A stretch of 11,696 nucleotides of DNA from Clostridiales bacterium UBA1770 (GTDB lineage: Bacteria > Bacillota > Clostridia > Oscillospirales > CAG-272). The stretch is from positions 1 through 11,696 of the forward strand of contig DCGU01000101.1 in the NCBI GenBank assembly GCA_002315325.1. The letters are read 5' to 3'. The translations under genes were made by a program, and so were the position numbers. This document shows, piece by piece, positions 1 to 6,388 of this stretch (its first letter is position 1; each line of letters opens with the position of its first letter). Under the pieces are notes generated by a model, which was not told the DNA's origin, searched no databases, and worked only from the letters and a program-made list of their open reading frames with translations.

Positions 1-6
1 TTAATA

Positions 7-12
7 TCCTCC
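7..12 (-). promoter_or_regulatory. Ribosome binding site of a gene starting just left of the window
   Basis: Read on the minus strand, GGAGGA is followed by TATTAA and then the window edge. This is a strong Shine-Dalgarno sequence with six bases left before position 1, so a start codon of a minus-strand gene is expected just outside the window. The gene itself cannot be seen. Confidence 0.5.
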
Positions 13-21
13 ATCTACCCT

Positions 22-49
22 ATTATGAATTGTTTTTAAAACGTGATAA
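22..49 (-). promoter_or_regulatory. Probable sigma-A promoter for the gene off the left edge
   Basis: On the minus strand, TTATCA (-35, 44-49, 4 of 6 matches) and CATAAT (-10, 22-27, 5 of 6) are separated by 16 bases. It lies after the terminator at 68-98 and before the ribosome site at 7-12, which is where a promoter for the off-window gene should be. The implied leader would be only about 15 bases, so the assignment is moderate. Confidence 0.4.
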
Positions 50-67
50 TTTGAGATAAAACAGAAC

Positions 68-98
68 AAAAAAGTGCTTTTTTAAACTGCACTTTTTT
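68..98 (-). terminator. Intrinsic terminator of the sensor-phosphatase/YgjV unit
   Basis: A perfect 10-bp inverted repeat (arms 68-77 and 89-98, A6-GTGC / GCAC-T6) encloses an 11-base loop. On the minus strand it ends in T6, the usual form of a rho-independent terminator. It lies about 80 bases past the stop codon of the YgjV-family gene and upstream of the next promoter. The GC core is only four pairs, so efficiency may be modest. Confidence 0.6.
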
Positions 99-181
99 AC
101 GGCCTGCATTGGTGTAGGCCGGGAAAAAAAGAGGCAGAAGCGTCGATTTTTCCCCCGTAAGCTGCACTTTTTTTACGGCCT
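87..181. repeat. Direct repeat at the end of the YgjV-family gene
   Basis: Two near-identical 19/20-base copies, CTGCACTTTTTTACGGCCT at 87-105 and the same with T7 at 162-181, are 75 bases apart. The right copy overlaps the stop codon of the YgjV-family gene and the left copy overlaps the terminator stem. Between them a GGCCTGCA / TGTAGGCC hairpin (101-120) repeats the same GGCCT element in inverted form. The pattern looks like a local duplication of the gene's 3' end. Confidence 0.55.
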
Positions 182-716
182 ACAGCTGTTTGCGGTCGAG
201 TTCTTTCCACCCAAATCGGATGATGGAAATAATAACGGACACGATGGTAAACAATTCGCAGCCGATGCCGCCGCTGCTCTTGGCGATAACGTCGTACGTC
301 AGCCATGCGGGGGAGGCACCTGCCAGCTGCATAATGCGCATGGTTTTGCCGTTGTGCGTCCACATGCCGATGGTGCCGAACAGCTGTCCGAAAAAGGGGA
401 GCAGCGCAATCCAGCCTTCGGCCAGGAAGGAAAAGTACCCGCAACCGACGAGAAGCGCGATGAGGCAGGCTAAAATCCAGGTCTTGTGGCCCTTTTTGCC
501 CATCATATTGATGATAGCGCGCGGAATGGAAATGATGTTCATGATGGCGCCGGACGCGCTTCCCAGCAGAATAAAGCTTAATAGGAACAGGGATGAGCCG
601 ATAAATTGCGCAGCATAGTAATAGAACATTTTTTTGAATTGCATGGACCCGATGATACAGACCATCCCCAGGATGCTGCAGATCTGGGCAATCCATTCGA
701 TTGAAGTTTGCGGCAA
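180..716 (-). CDS. YgjV-family inner membrane protein
   Basis: This small polytopic membrane protein of 178 residues has about six hydrophobic segments. It resembles the YgjV family (bacterial inner membrane protein, Imp-YgjV), whose function is not established. Visible traits are an N-terminal ICSILGMVCIIGSMQFK segment, a Phe/Tyr-rich turn (KKMFYYYAAQF), Gly-rich helices and a short charged tail ending DRKQL. Start choice: a GTG at 723-725 is in frame but has no ribosome site, whereas GAGGTGA sits six bases before the TTG at 714-716, so TTG is preferred; the GTG would add three residues. The upstream sensor-phosphatase gene stops at 730-732, so the two are almost certainly co-transcribed and perhaps translationally coupled. 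That context hints at a membrane role tied to the signalling protein, but nothing in the sequence gives a substrate. Confidence 0.8.
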   Translation of the reverse strand: MPQTSIEWIAQICSILGMVCIIGSMQFKKMFYYYAAQFIGSSLFLLSFILLGSASGAIMNIISIPRAIINMMGKKGHKTWILACLIALLVGCGYFSFLAEGWIALLPFFGQLFGTIGMWTHNGKTMRIMQLAGASPAWLTYDVIAKSSGGIGCELFTIVSVIISIIRFGWKELDRKQL

Positions 717-729
717 GGAATTCACCTCG

Positions 730-3282
730 TTAATCCGGCAGCTTTTTGAAAATAGTCAAAATATTCTGCTCGTTTTCGTATTTGTATTTGATATCGTCCA
801 TGGATTTCTTCACCATAAAGATACCCAAACCGCCGACGGAACGTTCGTCCGCGGACAGCGTGACGTCCGGGTCCGCCTTGGTCAGCGGGTTGTAGGGCAG
901 TGCGCTGTCAGTGAATTTCAGGGAAACCTCGTGCGGGTCGTCTCTCACGATGACTTTGACTTCAACAGGACCCGGCTTTTTGGCGTAACCGTATTTGACG
1001 ATATTACTGAAGATTTCATCAATGGCGATGCTGAACTGCGTCACAATCTTCATCGGGCAGTCGATCTTTTCCAGCTCTTCTTCCACAAAGGCAGTGACGG
1101 CGGGAATATCTTCCAGTTTTGCTTCTTCAAAGCTAATGGTGGGGGCGGGCGGTTCGCCGAAATAGCGGAGCGCCAGCATCGTAATGTCATCAAACTGCGG
1201 TGCGTCACCGACGAAGGCGTCCACCGAATCACGAACGAATTGGCACAATTCTTTCATATCGGTAAAAGTGCGGGAATTCAACGTTTCCAACAGTCTGTCT
1301 TCGCCGAACAATTCCAAACGTGCATTGGTTGCTTCGGTAACGCCGTCCGTGTACAGGAAGATGATGTCACCGGGTTCCAACTGCAGATTTTGCGTTCTGT
1401 ACGGGATGTCTTTCATGCCGGCAAGAACCAAACCGACTTTGGACTTTAAATACTCAAATTTGCCGTTTTGATGACGAACAAGCGGGGGGTTGTGACCGGC
1501 GTTGGCAAAGGATACGGTACCTGTTTCCAGGTCGATGCCGCCCTGCCAGGCAGTGACGAACATGCCGGCATCGTTACCCTCACACAGGGCGTTGTTGCCG
1601 CGGGTGAACACGTCACCCACCTGCATATTCTTTCTCTCGGTCAGCGTCTTTAATTCCGCTTTGGCGCTCATCATAAACATGGCAGCCGGAACACCCTTGC
1701 CGGAAACGTCGGCAATCAGAAAATGAAGTACGTCGCGCTGCTTGTCAACGTCCGTCATATAGAAATCGTAAAAGTCACCGCCGACTTCCTTGGCGGGACG
1801 CATCGAGGCGTAAATATCAAAATCGTGTCTTTGCGGAAAGGCGGGGAAGATACGCGGCAGGGCAGATGCCTGAATGTTTTTGGCCAGGTCCAATTCTTTG
1901 GCCTGCCGTTCCAATTCCTTGGCCTGCCGTTCCTGTTCCAATACAAGGCGTTCCTGTTCGGCACGGCGCTGTGCCTGCAGGGTATTGACCATGGCGTTGA
2001 TATCGGTGGATAGGGAGACGAATTCGGCACTGGACTGCTCATCCACGGCACCTTCCTCCAAATTGTCGGCTGCAATATGGTTGAGCGACTTCGTCACGTT
2101 TTGCAGGGGACGCACGACGGTTCTGTCAATCAAACGGAAAATCAGGGCAAACATCAGGGCAAACACCATGATTTCCAGGAAGACGTTGACGTACAGGGCG
2201 ATATTACGCGACAGCATGGCTTCTTCTTCCGGCAGCGATGCGATGAGGAGATTGCCGTCGTATTTGATAAAATAGTTGTAATAATAGGCGCCGCCATATT
2301 GGGCCCGGAACAATACGCCCTCTTTGGGGACGATGCCGAGCGTTTTCATCGTTCCTTGCAGTTTTACGTAGGAGTAAACGTCCGGCGCGCTGATTGGCTT
2401 GAAGTCTTTACTCAGGAGCATAATAAAGCCGGTTTTGCCGACGTGACGATTTTTTATCATACCGATGATTTCGTCACTGATACCGAGTTCTTCGGCAGCG
2501 GCAATGTCGGACTGCACTTCTTCCAGGGCGGTACTGAGCAGCGCTTCCGTATCGGTGTCGGCAATGGCCGTCTGCAGCCGATACACGAAGAATGAGGTGA
2601 TGAAAAAGGCAAAGACCACGACGAGCATCATCCAGGATTGTACCAGTTGCGCCACGCGTTTCTTTTCAATTTTTACCCGAGACAATCTGTTCAGGTCCAT
2701 CGTGGAAAGCACGACGGCGGCCAGCATCACGGACAAACCGTTTGCCAACAGCATGGGGACCGTACAGGAACGTACGACGGCCATGGCTTTGGCCGGTGTG
2801 CCCATATTGGTGATAAACACCATAGTCAAATGGAACACTTCCATAACGACACCGATGGCCATGGCAATTGACCAGCTTGGCCGTTTTTCTTTAAATAAAA
2901 ACCGGCGAAGAACGGCCGCATAGAAACCGGCAATGATGGTGGAAAAGGAGCAGGCTACGCGGGTGAAGGTACCGATGCCCCATGCGACGGCAACCCAACG
3001 TTCAACACCGCCGATGATGCCGGCAATGATGCCGGCAGGACCGCCGAAAAACAAACCCGCCGTAATGACTGCCGCATCGCGGCAGTTGACCTGCGCACCG
3101 TTGAAGGGAATGCCGTACTCTGTGCCGATGACGGCAAGGCCGCCGAACACGATGCCGATGATAATTTGGCGCGGCCAAAACTTCCAATGGACGAAATTCG
3201 TATTTCGATCCAAGTGGTGGAATATCGCGGCGGCCACGACCGGCAGCAGCGAGGCGAGAATTAATAAGAATGCACTGCCCAT
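730..3282 (-). CDS. Membrane sensor with SpoIIE-type PP2C phosphatase and HATPase (RsbW-like) domains
   Basis: An 850-residue multidomain signalling protein. In order: a six-helix LytS/YhcK-type receptor (about 1-195; GTEYGIPFNGAQVNCRDAAV region at 53-72), a further helix (216-234), an extracytoplasmic sensor of about 125 residues, a helix (362-384), a HAMP-like linker (385-435) and a coiled coil with ERQAKEL heptads (433-468). The PP2C/SpoIIE domain (470-708) keeps its metal ligands: GGDFYDF (D503), DVSGKG (D525), AGHNPP (595-600), YTDG (D646) and FDDIT (D698, D699). The C-terminal GHKL ATPase (715-848) has an N-box IDEIFSN (E756, N760), D792 and a GGLGIF loop (817-822). By family knowledge it should dephosphorylate, and may also phosphorylate, a STAS anti-sigma antagonist; no such partner lies in the window. 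The frame is open upstream to 3594, but the ATG at 3282 fits the receptor start, has AAGGGGAA upstream, and lies about 55 bases from a good promoter. Confidence 0.9.
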   Translation of the reverse strand: MGSAFLLILASLLPVVAAAIFHHLDRNTNFVHWKFWPRQIIIGIVFGGLAVIGTEYGIPFNGAQVNCRDAAVITAGLFFGGPAGIIAGIIGGVERWVAVAWGIGTFTRVACSFSTIIAGFYAAVLRRFLFKEKRPSWSIAMAIGVVMEVFHLTMVFITNMGTPAKAMAVVRSCTVPMLLANGLSVMLAAVVLSTMDLNRLSRVKIEKKRVAQLVQSWMMLVVVFAFFITSFFVYRLQTAIADTDTEALLSTALEEVQSDIAAAEELGISDEIIGMIKNRHVGKTGFIMLLSKDFKPISAPDVYSYVKLQGTMKTLGIVPKEGVLFRAQYGGAYYYNYFIKYDGNLLIASLPEEEAMLSRNIALYVNVFLEIMVFALMFALIFRLIDRTVVRPLQNVTKSLNHIAADNLEEGAVDEQSSAEFVSLSTDINAMVNTLQAQRRAEQERLVLEQERQAKELERQAKELDLAKNIQASALPRIFPAFPQRHDFDIYASMRPAKEVGGDFYDFYMTDVDKQRDVLHFLIADVSGKGVPAAMFMMSAKAELKTLTERKNMQVGDVFTRGNNALCEGNDAGMFVTAWQGGIDLETGTVSFANAGHNPPLVRHQNGKFEYLKSKVGLVLAGMKDIPYRTQNLQLEPGDIIFLYTDGVTEATNARLELFGEDRLLETLNSRTFTDMKELCQFVRDSVDAFVGDAPQFDDITMLALRYFGEPPAPTISFEEAKLEDIPAVTAFVEEELEKIDCPMKIVTQFSIAIDEIFSNIVKYGYAKKPGPVEVKVIVRDDPHEVSLKFTDSALPYNPLTKADPDVTLSADERSVGGLGIFMVKKSMDDIKYKYENEQNILTIFKKLPD
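1890..1931 (-). repeat. Tandem 21-bp repeat encoding coiled-coil heptads
   Basis: Two consecutive 21-base units (1890-1910 and 1911-1931) differ at one base and encode ERQAKEL twice, in the coiled coil between the HAMP-like linker and the phosphatase domain. Each unit is exactly one heptad, so a gain or loss of a unit would keep both frame and helical register. Confidence 0.8.
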
Positions 3283-3343
3283 GGAAAGAGTTCCCCTTCC
3301 TGATTCGTTCTGCACGTACGGCGCAGAAATAATAGTTAATATA

Positions 3344-3372
3344 AGTATATCATATATTATGTTGTTTTGCAA
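3344..3372 (-). promoter_or_regulatory. Promoter of the sensor-phosphatase/YgjV unit
   Basis: On the minus strand, TTGCAA (-35, 3367-3372, 4 of 6) and TATACT (-10, 3344-3349, 5 of 6) are spaced by 17 bases in an AT-rich stretch. The predicted start near 3337 leaves a leader of about 55 bases to the ATG at 3282. Confidence 0.65.
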
Positions 3373-3414
3373 ACGGTTTTGCGTGTGCAGATCACGATGC
3401 GGGAAACACGGAAA

Positions 3415-3466
3415 TACGGCCGTAAAAATCATCTGACGGCCGTCAAAACGGCCGGTTGCGCAACCG
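3415..3466. promoter_or_regulatory. Cluster of three perfect palindromes, candidate operator
   Basis: TACGGCCGTA (3415-3424), TGACGGCCGTCA (3434-3445) and CGGTTGCGCAACCG (3453-3466) are all perfect palindromes. The first two share the core ACGGCCGT, 20 bases apart start to start (about two helical turns), and a third related core, ACGGCCGG, lies at 3448-3455. They sit between the two divergent promoters, where one regulator could act on both genes. No regulator is encoded in the window, so this is inference from symmetry and position. Confidence 0.45.
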
Positions 3467-3509
3467 TCGAAAAAGAATCGGAAAATCCCGATATAAAGTA
3501 AAAAAACGC

Positions 3510-3538
3510 TTGCTTTTTTCGGCAAATAATGGTATCCT
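3510..3538 (+). promoter_or_regulatory. Probable promoter of the MFS gene
   Basis: TTGCTT (3510-3515, 3 of 6) and TATCCT (3533-3538, 4 of 6) are spaced by 17 bases, about 55 bases before the ATG at 3594. It is weaker than the other promoters here. The leader carries only a small GCAAC/GTTGC hairpin (about 3549-3563). Confidence 0.45.
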
Positions 3539-3593
3539 ATGCAAGCGTGCAACAATGGGTTGCCAATGAACAGCAAAGAAAGAGAGAACCGCA

Positions 3594-5041
3594 ATGGCTT
3601 CTGAAAATAAAGAGCGTTCCTGTCGTATTCCCGTTATCGGAAAATACGTGGACAGCTGGCGTTATGCATTCCGATACGATCCGGACGGTTTGGCAAAACC
3701 GCGCCGCTGTGTCCTGTTCGGCAACTATGCGCTGAACGTTGCCGGGCAATTGACGGCAGGTATTTTTTACACGCAGCTTTTTTTGATTTTGTTTTCCGCC
3801 GTGTCGGAAGAAATCCGCGTCGCCACGCAGAACACGTACACGTCCATCATAGCGGCACTCAGCAGTGCAGCCGGGCTTTTGCAGTTGGTTTCCCCCTTCT
3901 TCTTTGAACGGTTGAAAAAGCGTAAGGGCTTGATATACGTTTTTCACAGCATTTATCACGTCTGCGAAATCTTTTTACTGCCGTTGTGCGTTTTTTGCCG
4001 TTTGACGTCATCACGCGCGCCAACGTCTTCGTGGTCGTATTGACGTTGCGTACGGTTGCTTCGTCTCTATGCGGCCCCGGTATGAGCGCATGGCATATTT
4101 ACAGTATGGCGGAATTTTGCCGCAGTGACTATTATATGGTCAGCAATGCGTTGTCTTCTATTATCAATCCGATTATTTCCTTGCTGCTCGGCATCTATTT
4201 GGACACTTTCGTGGCCAACGAAAAGGCCCTGCTCGGCATTTTGATTATGCGCGGATTGGCCTTACTCTTGGTATTGGTTGAATTGAAACTGTTTTGGCAC
4301 GTGCCGGAACCGGAATATAATACCGGCATAGAAAATACAAATCGTATCACGTTTAAAGATATTTTATTGGCCCCCGTACGCTGCCGGGCGTTTGTCGGCA
4401 TTGTCATGATTTACGTGCTGTACGTGTTTGGCAGCGGTATGGCACCGTATTACGGCGTTTACCTGCGCGACGGGGCAGAGCTGTCCTATACGTATCAAAG
4501 TTTGGTGGGTATTGCCGGCGTACCCTGTTCCATTTTGACCTTGCCGTTTTGGAACAAGATGGTGCATAAATACGGTTGGTTGAAGCCCATGTCTGTTTCC
4601 CTGGCGCTTTACGCCGTTTGTCACGCCATCAACGCATTGGTTACGGTGGACACCAAATGGATGTTCTTCGTGTCCAATATATTTTGTCAATTTGTTTGCG
4701 GCGGTATGCAGTTCGGCATGTCCAATTTGCCTTTTTTGCGTGTGCCCAAGGATTTGCAGACCGGTTGTCTTGCCTTCTATAATGCGATGGGCAGTATAAC
4801 CGGTATCGGTGTTGCATTTGTTGCGCAGGCGTTTCAAAAGGCAACGGATGGGAAAATCCTGCATTTGTTCGGATTGTCCATTGAAAACCGCGCATATATG
4901 TGCTTTTTCCCGTTTGTCATTATTTTGATAGATGCCGGGATTATCGGTTGGCTGGCGTTCGTTGAAAAGCGCCGCAACGGCGGCCGCGACGTCGGCGTGC
5001 CCTCGGCGGAGGACGCTGCGTCCGTTTCCGATAACGCGTAA
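3594..5041 (+). pseudogene. MFS transporter gene interrupted by a one-base frameshift
   Basis: This is a major facilitator superfamily type membrane protein of unknown substrate. The reading frame from the ATG at 3594 encodes a charged N-terminus and about three hydrophobic helices, then shifts out of frame at the T6 run 3991-3996 and stops at 4043. The rest (LPFDVITRANVF onward) continues in the next frame, uninterrupted, to the stop at 5039-5041. One extra T in the run would restore a single protein of 482 residues with about 12 helices, normal for the superfamily. The second part has no ribosome site of its own: its first possible start, a GTG at 3986, is inside the third helix. All other codons are intact, which suggests a recent lesion, a variable homopolymer or a sequence error rather than an old pseudogene. 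Purine-rich AAAGAGAGAA precedes the ATG. It converges on the GDPD gene and shares its terminator. Confidence 0.75.
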
Positions 5042-5086
5042 CGTAACAAAAAACACTCGGGTTGTGCCCGAGTGTTTTTTGTTACG
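5042..5086. terminator. Bidirectional terminator between MFS and GDPD genes
   Basis: The perfect 20-bp inverted repeat (arms 5042-5061 and 5067-5086, five-base loop) contains A6 on the left arm and T6 on the right around a CACTCGGG / CCCGAGTG core. It therefore ends in a T-tract on both strands and serves two convergent genes that stop at 5041 (plus) and 5094 (minus). Confidence 0.9.
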
Positions 5087-5093
5087 AATATTT

Positions 5094-5801
5094 TTATTTG
5101 CAACTGACAGCCATACGGATATCGTTGAGCAGCATGCCGTCGGCACCCAGTGCCGCGGCACGGTCAATGGAGGCGGGCGAACCGTTCATACAATACAGGG
5201 GATGCGTATTGCTGTTGTCGTGTGCCATAATCCACACTTCGGTCTGTCCCACGCGTGTTTTGATATCCGTCGGCGTCACTTCATTCAGCCAGTCTTCCCA
5301 CAAGCGCAGTATGCCGCAGCCGGCTTCGTGAAAGGCCTCGGCTGCATCGGGGGAGGGCATAAATGCCAGTACGTTTTCCGCCGGCATAAAACGGCGGGCA
5401 AGTTTTGCTTCGTCGACGTTGTGGACGCCGGCAATGGCGCGAAACGGCGCGTTTGCCATGGCTTTGAAAACGGCCTCGTCGTTTGATGCGTCGTAGGATA
5501 GATCGAACAGCACGGCGGCACTGCCGTTATACTGTTCCAGTACCTCGTCAAACGTGCAAAGGGAAATGCCTACGTATGCCAATCGGTCTTTCAATTCTGC
5601 ATACGTCATCTCGCATACGCGGCGGCCGTCGCCGGCCAGGCGTTTTACGGTATCGTCATGGAAAATGACGAGTTTACCGTCCTTGGTGGGGCGCGGGTCG
5701 CATTCTACGGCATAGGCACCGTAGGCGGCACCGCGTGCCAGGGCATCCAACGTGTTTTCGGTTGCTTCCAGGCAGGCACCGCGATGGGCTATAAATTTCA
5801 T
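5094..5801 (-). CDS. Glycerophosphodiester phosphodiesterase (GDPD)-family protein
   Basis: A 235-residue TIM-barrel protein of the GDPD family, which cleaves glycerophosphodiesters to glycerol-3-phosphate and an alcohol. It has no signal peptide and should be cytoplasmic. The N-terminal half keeps the family motifs: HRG (6-8), ENT (15-17), ECD (33-35, the metal-binding E-x-D) and the catalytic HDD (48-50) followed by a G-x-G turn. Further on it diverges: the usual E-x-K strand appears as FDLS (D100, S102), and the usual C-terminal D-x-P is LNDIR. Metal binding may survive through D100, but activity on standard substrates is uncertain. The ATG at 5799-5801 follows AAAGGA by ten bases; a TTG two codons upstream (5805-5807) is possible. 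The gene is alone behind a near-ideal promoter with an embedded palindrome, so it is probably controlled by a repressor. Confidence 0.85.
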   Translation of the reverse strand: MKFIAHRGACLEATENTLDALARGAAYGAYAVECDPRPTKDGKLVIFHDDTVKRLAGDGRRVCEMTYAELKDRLAYVGISLCTFDEVLEQYNGSAAVLFDLSYDASNDEAVFKAMANAPFRAIAGVHNVDEAKLARRFMPAENVLAFMPSPDAAEAFHEAGCGILRLWEDWLNEVTPTDIKTRVGQTEVWIMAHDNSNTHPLYCMNGSPASIDRAAALGADGMLLNDIRMAVSCK

Positions 5802-5839
5802 ATACAAAACGTCCTTTCGTAATAACGATACTACGTATT

Positions 5840-5867
5840 ATTATAATTCAATTTAATTGAATGTCAA
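5840..5867 (-). promoter_or_regulatory. Consensus promoter of the GDPD gene
   Basis: On the minus strand it has TTGACA (5862-5867) and TATAAT (5840-5845), both perfect matches, with a 16-base spacer. The start point should be near 5833, giving a leader of about 30 bases. Confidence 0.85.
5846..5862. promoter_or_regulatory. Palindromic operator candidate filling the promoter spacer
   Basis: ATTCAATTTAATTGAAT is a perfect palindrome of two 8-base arms around one central base, occupying the whole spacer between -10 and -35 of the GDPD promoter. A protein bound here would block RNA polymerase. On the minus strand its core, CAATTAAATTG, resembles operators of MarR-family repressors such as OhrR as I remember them. 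No regulator is encoded nearby. Confidence 0.55.
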
Positions 5868-5883
5868 GATAATCAATGCCCGC

Positions 5884-5912
5884 TTGACGCAAAAGCGCAA
5901 ACGGGTTATAAT
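5884..5912 (+). promoter_or_regulatory. Strong promoter of yccF
   Basis: TTGACG (5884-5889, 5 of 6) and TATAAT (5907-5912, 6 of 6) are spaced by 17 bases. The start near 5919 gives a leader of about 30 bases to the yccF ATG. Its -35 element lies 16 bases from that of the divergent GDPD promoter. Confidence 0.85.
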
Positions 5913-5947
5913 GATAATACGTTTTAAATCGAAAAAGGAGTTCATTT

Positions 5948-6304
5948 ATGAAAACTATCGGCAATATTTTGTGGTTCATTTTGACCGGTCTGGAGTCCGG
6001 TTTGGTATGGTTTCTTTCCGGCATTTTGTGGTGCATCACCATCATCGGTATTCCCTTCGGCAAGCAGTGCTTTAAACTCGCCGGTCTGTCCTTTTGGCCC
6101 TTCGGGAGAACGGTGAATACGTGTTTTGAAAAGCATCCCATTGCCAACGTCATTTGGCTCATTTTAGGCGGTTTGGAACTGACTGTCGGTTTTTTCGTGA
6201 TCGGTATCGTTTGGTGTGTTACTATCATCGGTATTCCTTTCGGCAAGCAGTGCTTCAAACTCGCTAAATTGGCACTTTTCCCGTTCGGTGCCGAAATCAA
6301 TTGA
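5948..6304 (+). CDS. yccF: YccF-domain inner membrane protein
   Basis: A 118-residue membrane protein of the YccF (DUF307) family, whose molecular role is not firmly known. It consists of two clear repeats. The first ends ILWCITIIGIPFGKQCFKLA and is followed by a WPFG motif; the second ends IVWCVTIIGIPFGKQCFKLA and is followed by FPFG. The halves are joined by a short hydrophilic link (RTVNTCFEKHP), and each begins with a hydrophobic helix (ILWFILTGLE / VIWLILGGLE). It is shorter than Escherichia coli YccF (about 148 residues) but complete for the two-repeat core. AAGGAG seven bases before the ATG and a near-consensus promoter point to strong expression as a single gene. No terminator is seen directly after it; the first hairpin downstream is the leader terminator at 6472-6500. 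Confidence 0.88.
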   Translation: MKTIGNILWFILTGLESGLVWFLSGILWCITIIGIPFGKQCFKLAGLSFWPFGRTVNTCFEKHPIANVIWLILGGLELTVGFFVIGIVWCVTIIGIPFGKQCFKLAKLALFPFGAEIN

Positions 6305-6353
6305 TCGTCGGCATATGCGGCACGATAGATTCTCGCGTAACCGCAATCCATCA

Positions 6354-6382
6354 TTGACTTTTATGTAATAATATGGTATAAA
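6354..6382 (+). promoter_or_regulatory. Promoter of the transporter/DUF1538/PII-like operon
   Basis: TTGACT (6354-6359, 5 of 6) and TATAAA (6377-6382, 5 of 6) are spaced by 17 bases, with transcription expected to start near 6389. No other promoter-like pair fits between the terminator at 6472-6500 and the first gene at 6525, so transcripts must pass the terminator to express the operon. Confidence 0.75.
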
Positions 6383-6388
6383 TAATAA

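Larger units (their letters stand above)
3283..3593. other. Divergent intergenic region with two promoters and a palindrome cluster
   Basis: This 311-base stretch separates the minus-strand sensor-phosphatase unit from the plus-strand MFS gene. It holds an AT-rich promoter for the left unit (3344-3372), a cluster of GC-rich palindromes (3415-3466) and a promoter for the right gene (3510-3538). I see no convincing small gene: the long open frame running left through it has no ribosome site, contains the promoter and shows no recognisable domain. Confidence 0.6.

Noticed and set aside
3283..3594. N-terminal extension of the sensor-phosphatase by 104 residues
   Set aside because: It has no ribosome site and contains the likely promoter and palindromes; the receptor domain starts naturally at the ATG at 3282.
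3986..4000. Programmed -1 ribosomal frameshift in the MFS gene
   Set aside because: The codons GTT TTT TGC do not form a standard X-XXY-YYZ slippery site, and I see no stimulatory hairpin or internal Shine-Dalgarno sequence at the expected distance. An indel in the T-run explains it more simply.
4364..5167. Long minus-strand open frame opposite the MFS gene
   Set aside because: It runs through the bidirectional terminator and the end of the GDPD gene, and its composition is that of an antisense shadow with no domain.
5848..6354. Minus-strand open frame opposite yccF with internal repeats
   Set aside because: Its repeats only mirror the duplicated YccF domain on the other strand, and its region includes the two divergent promoters.
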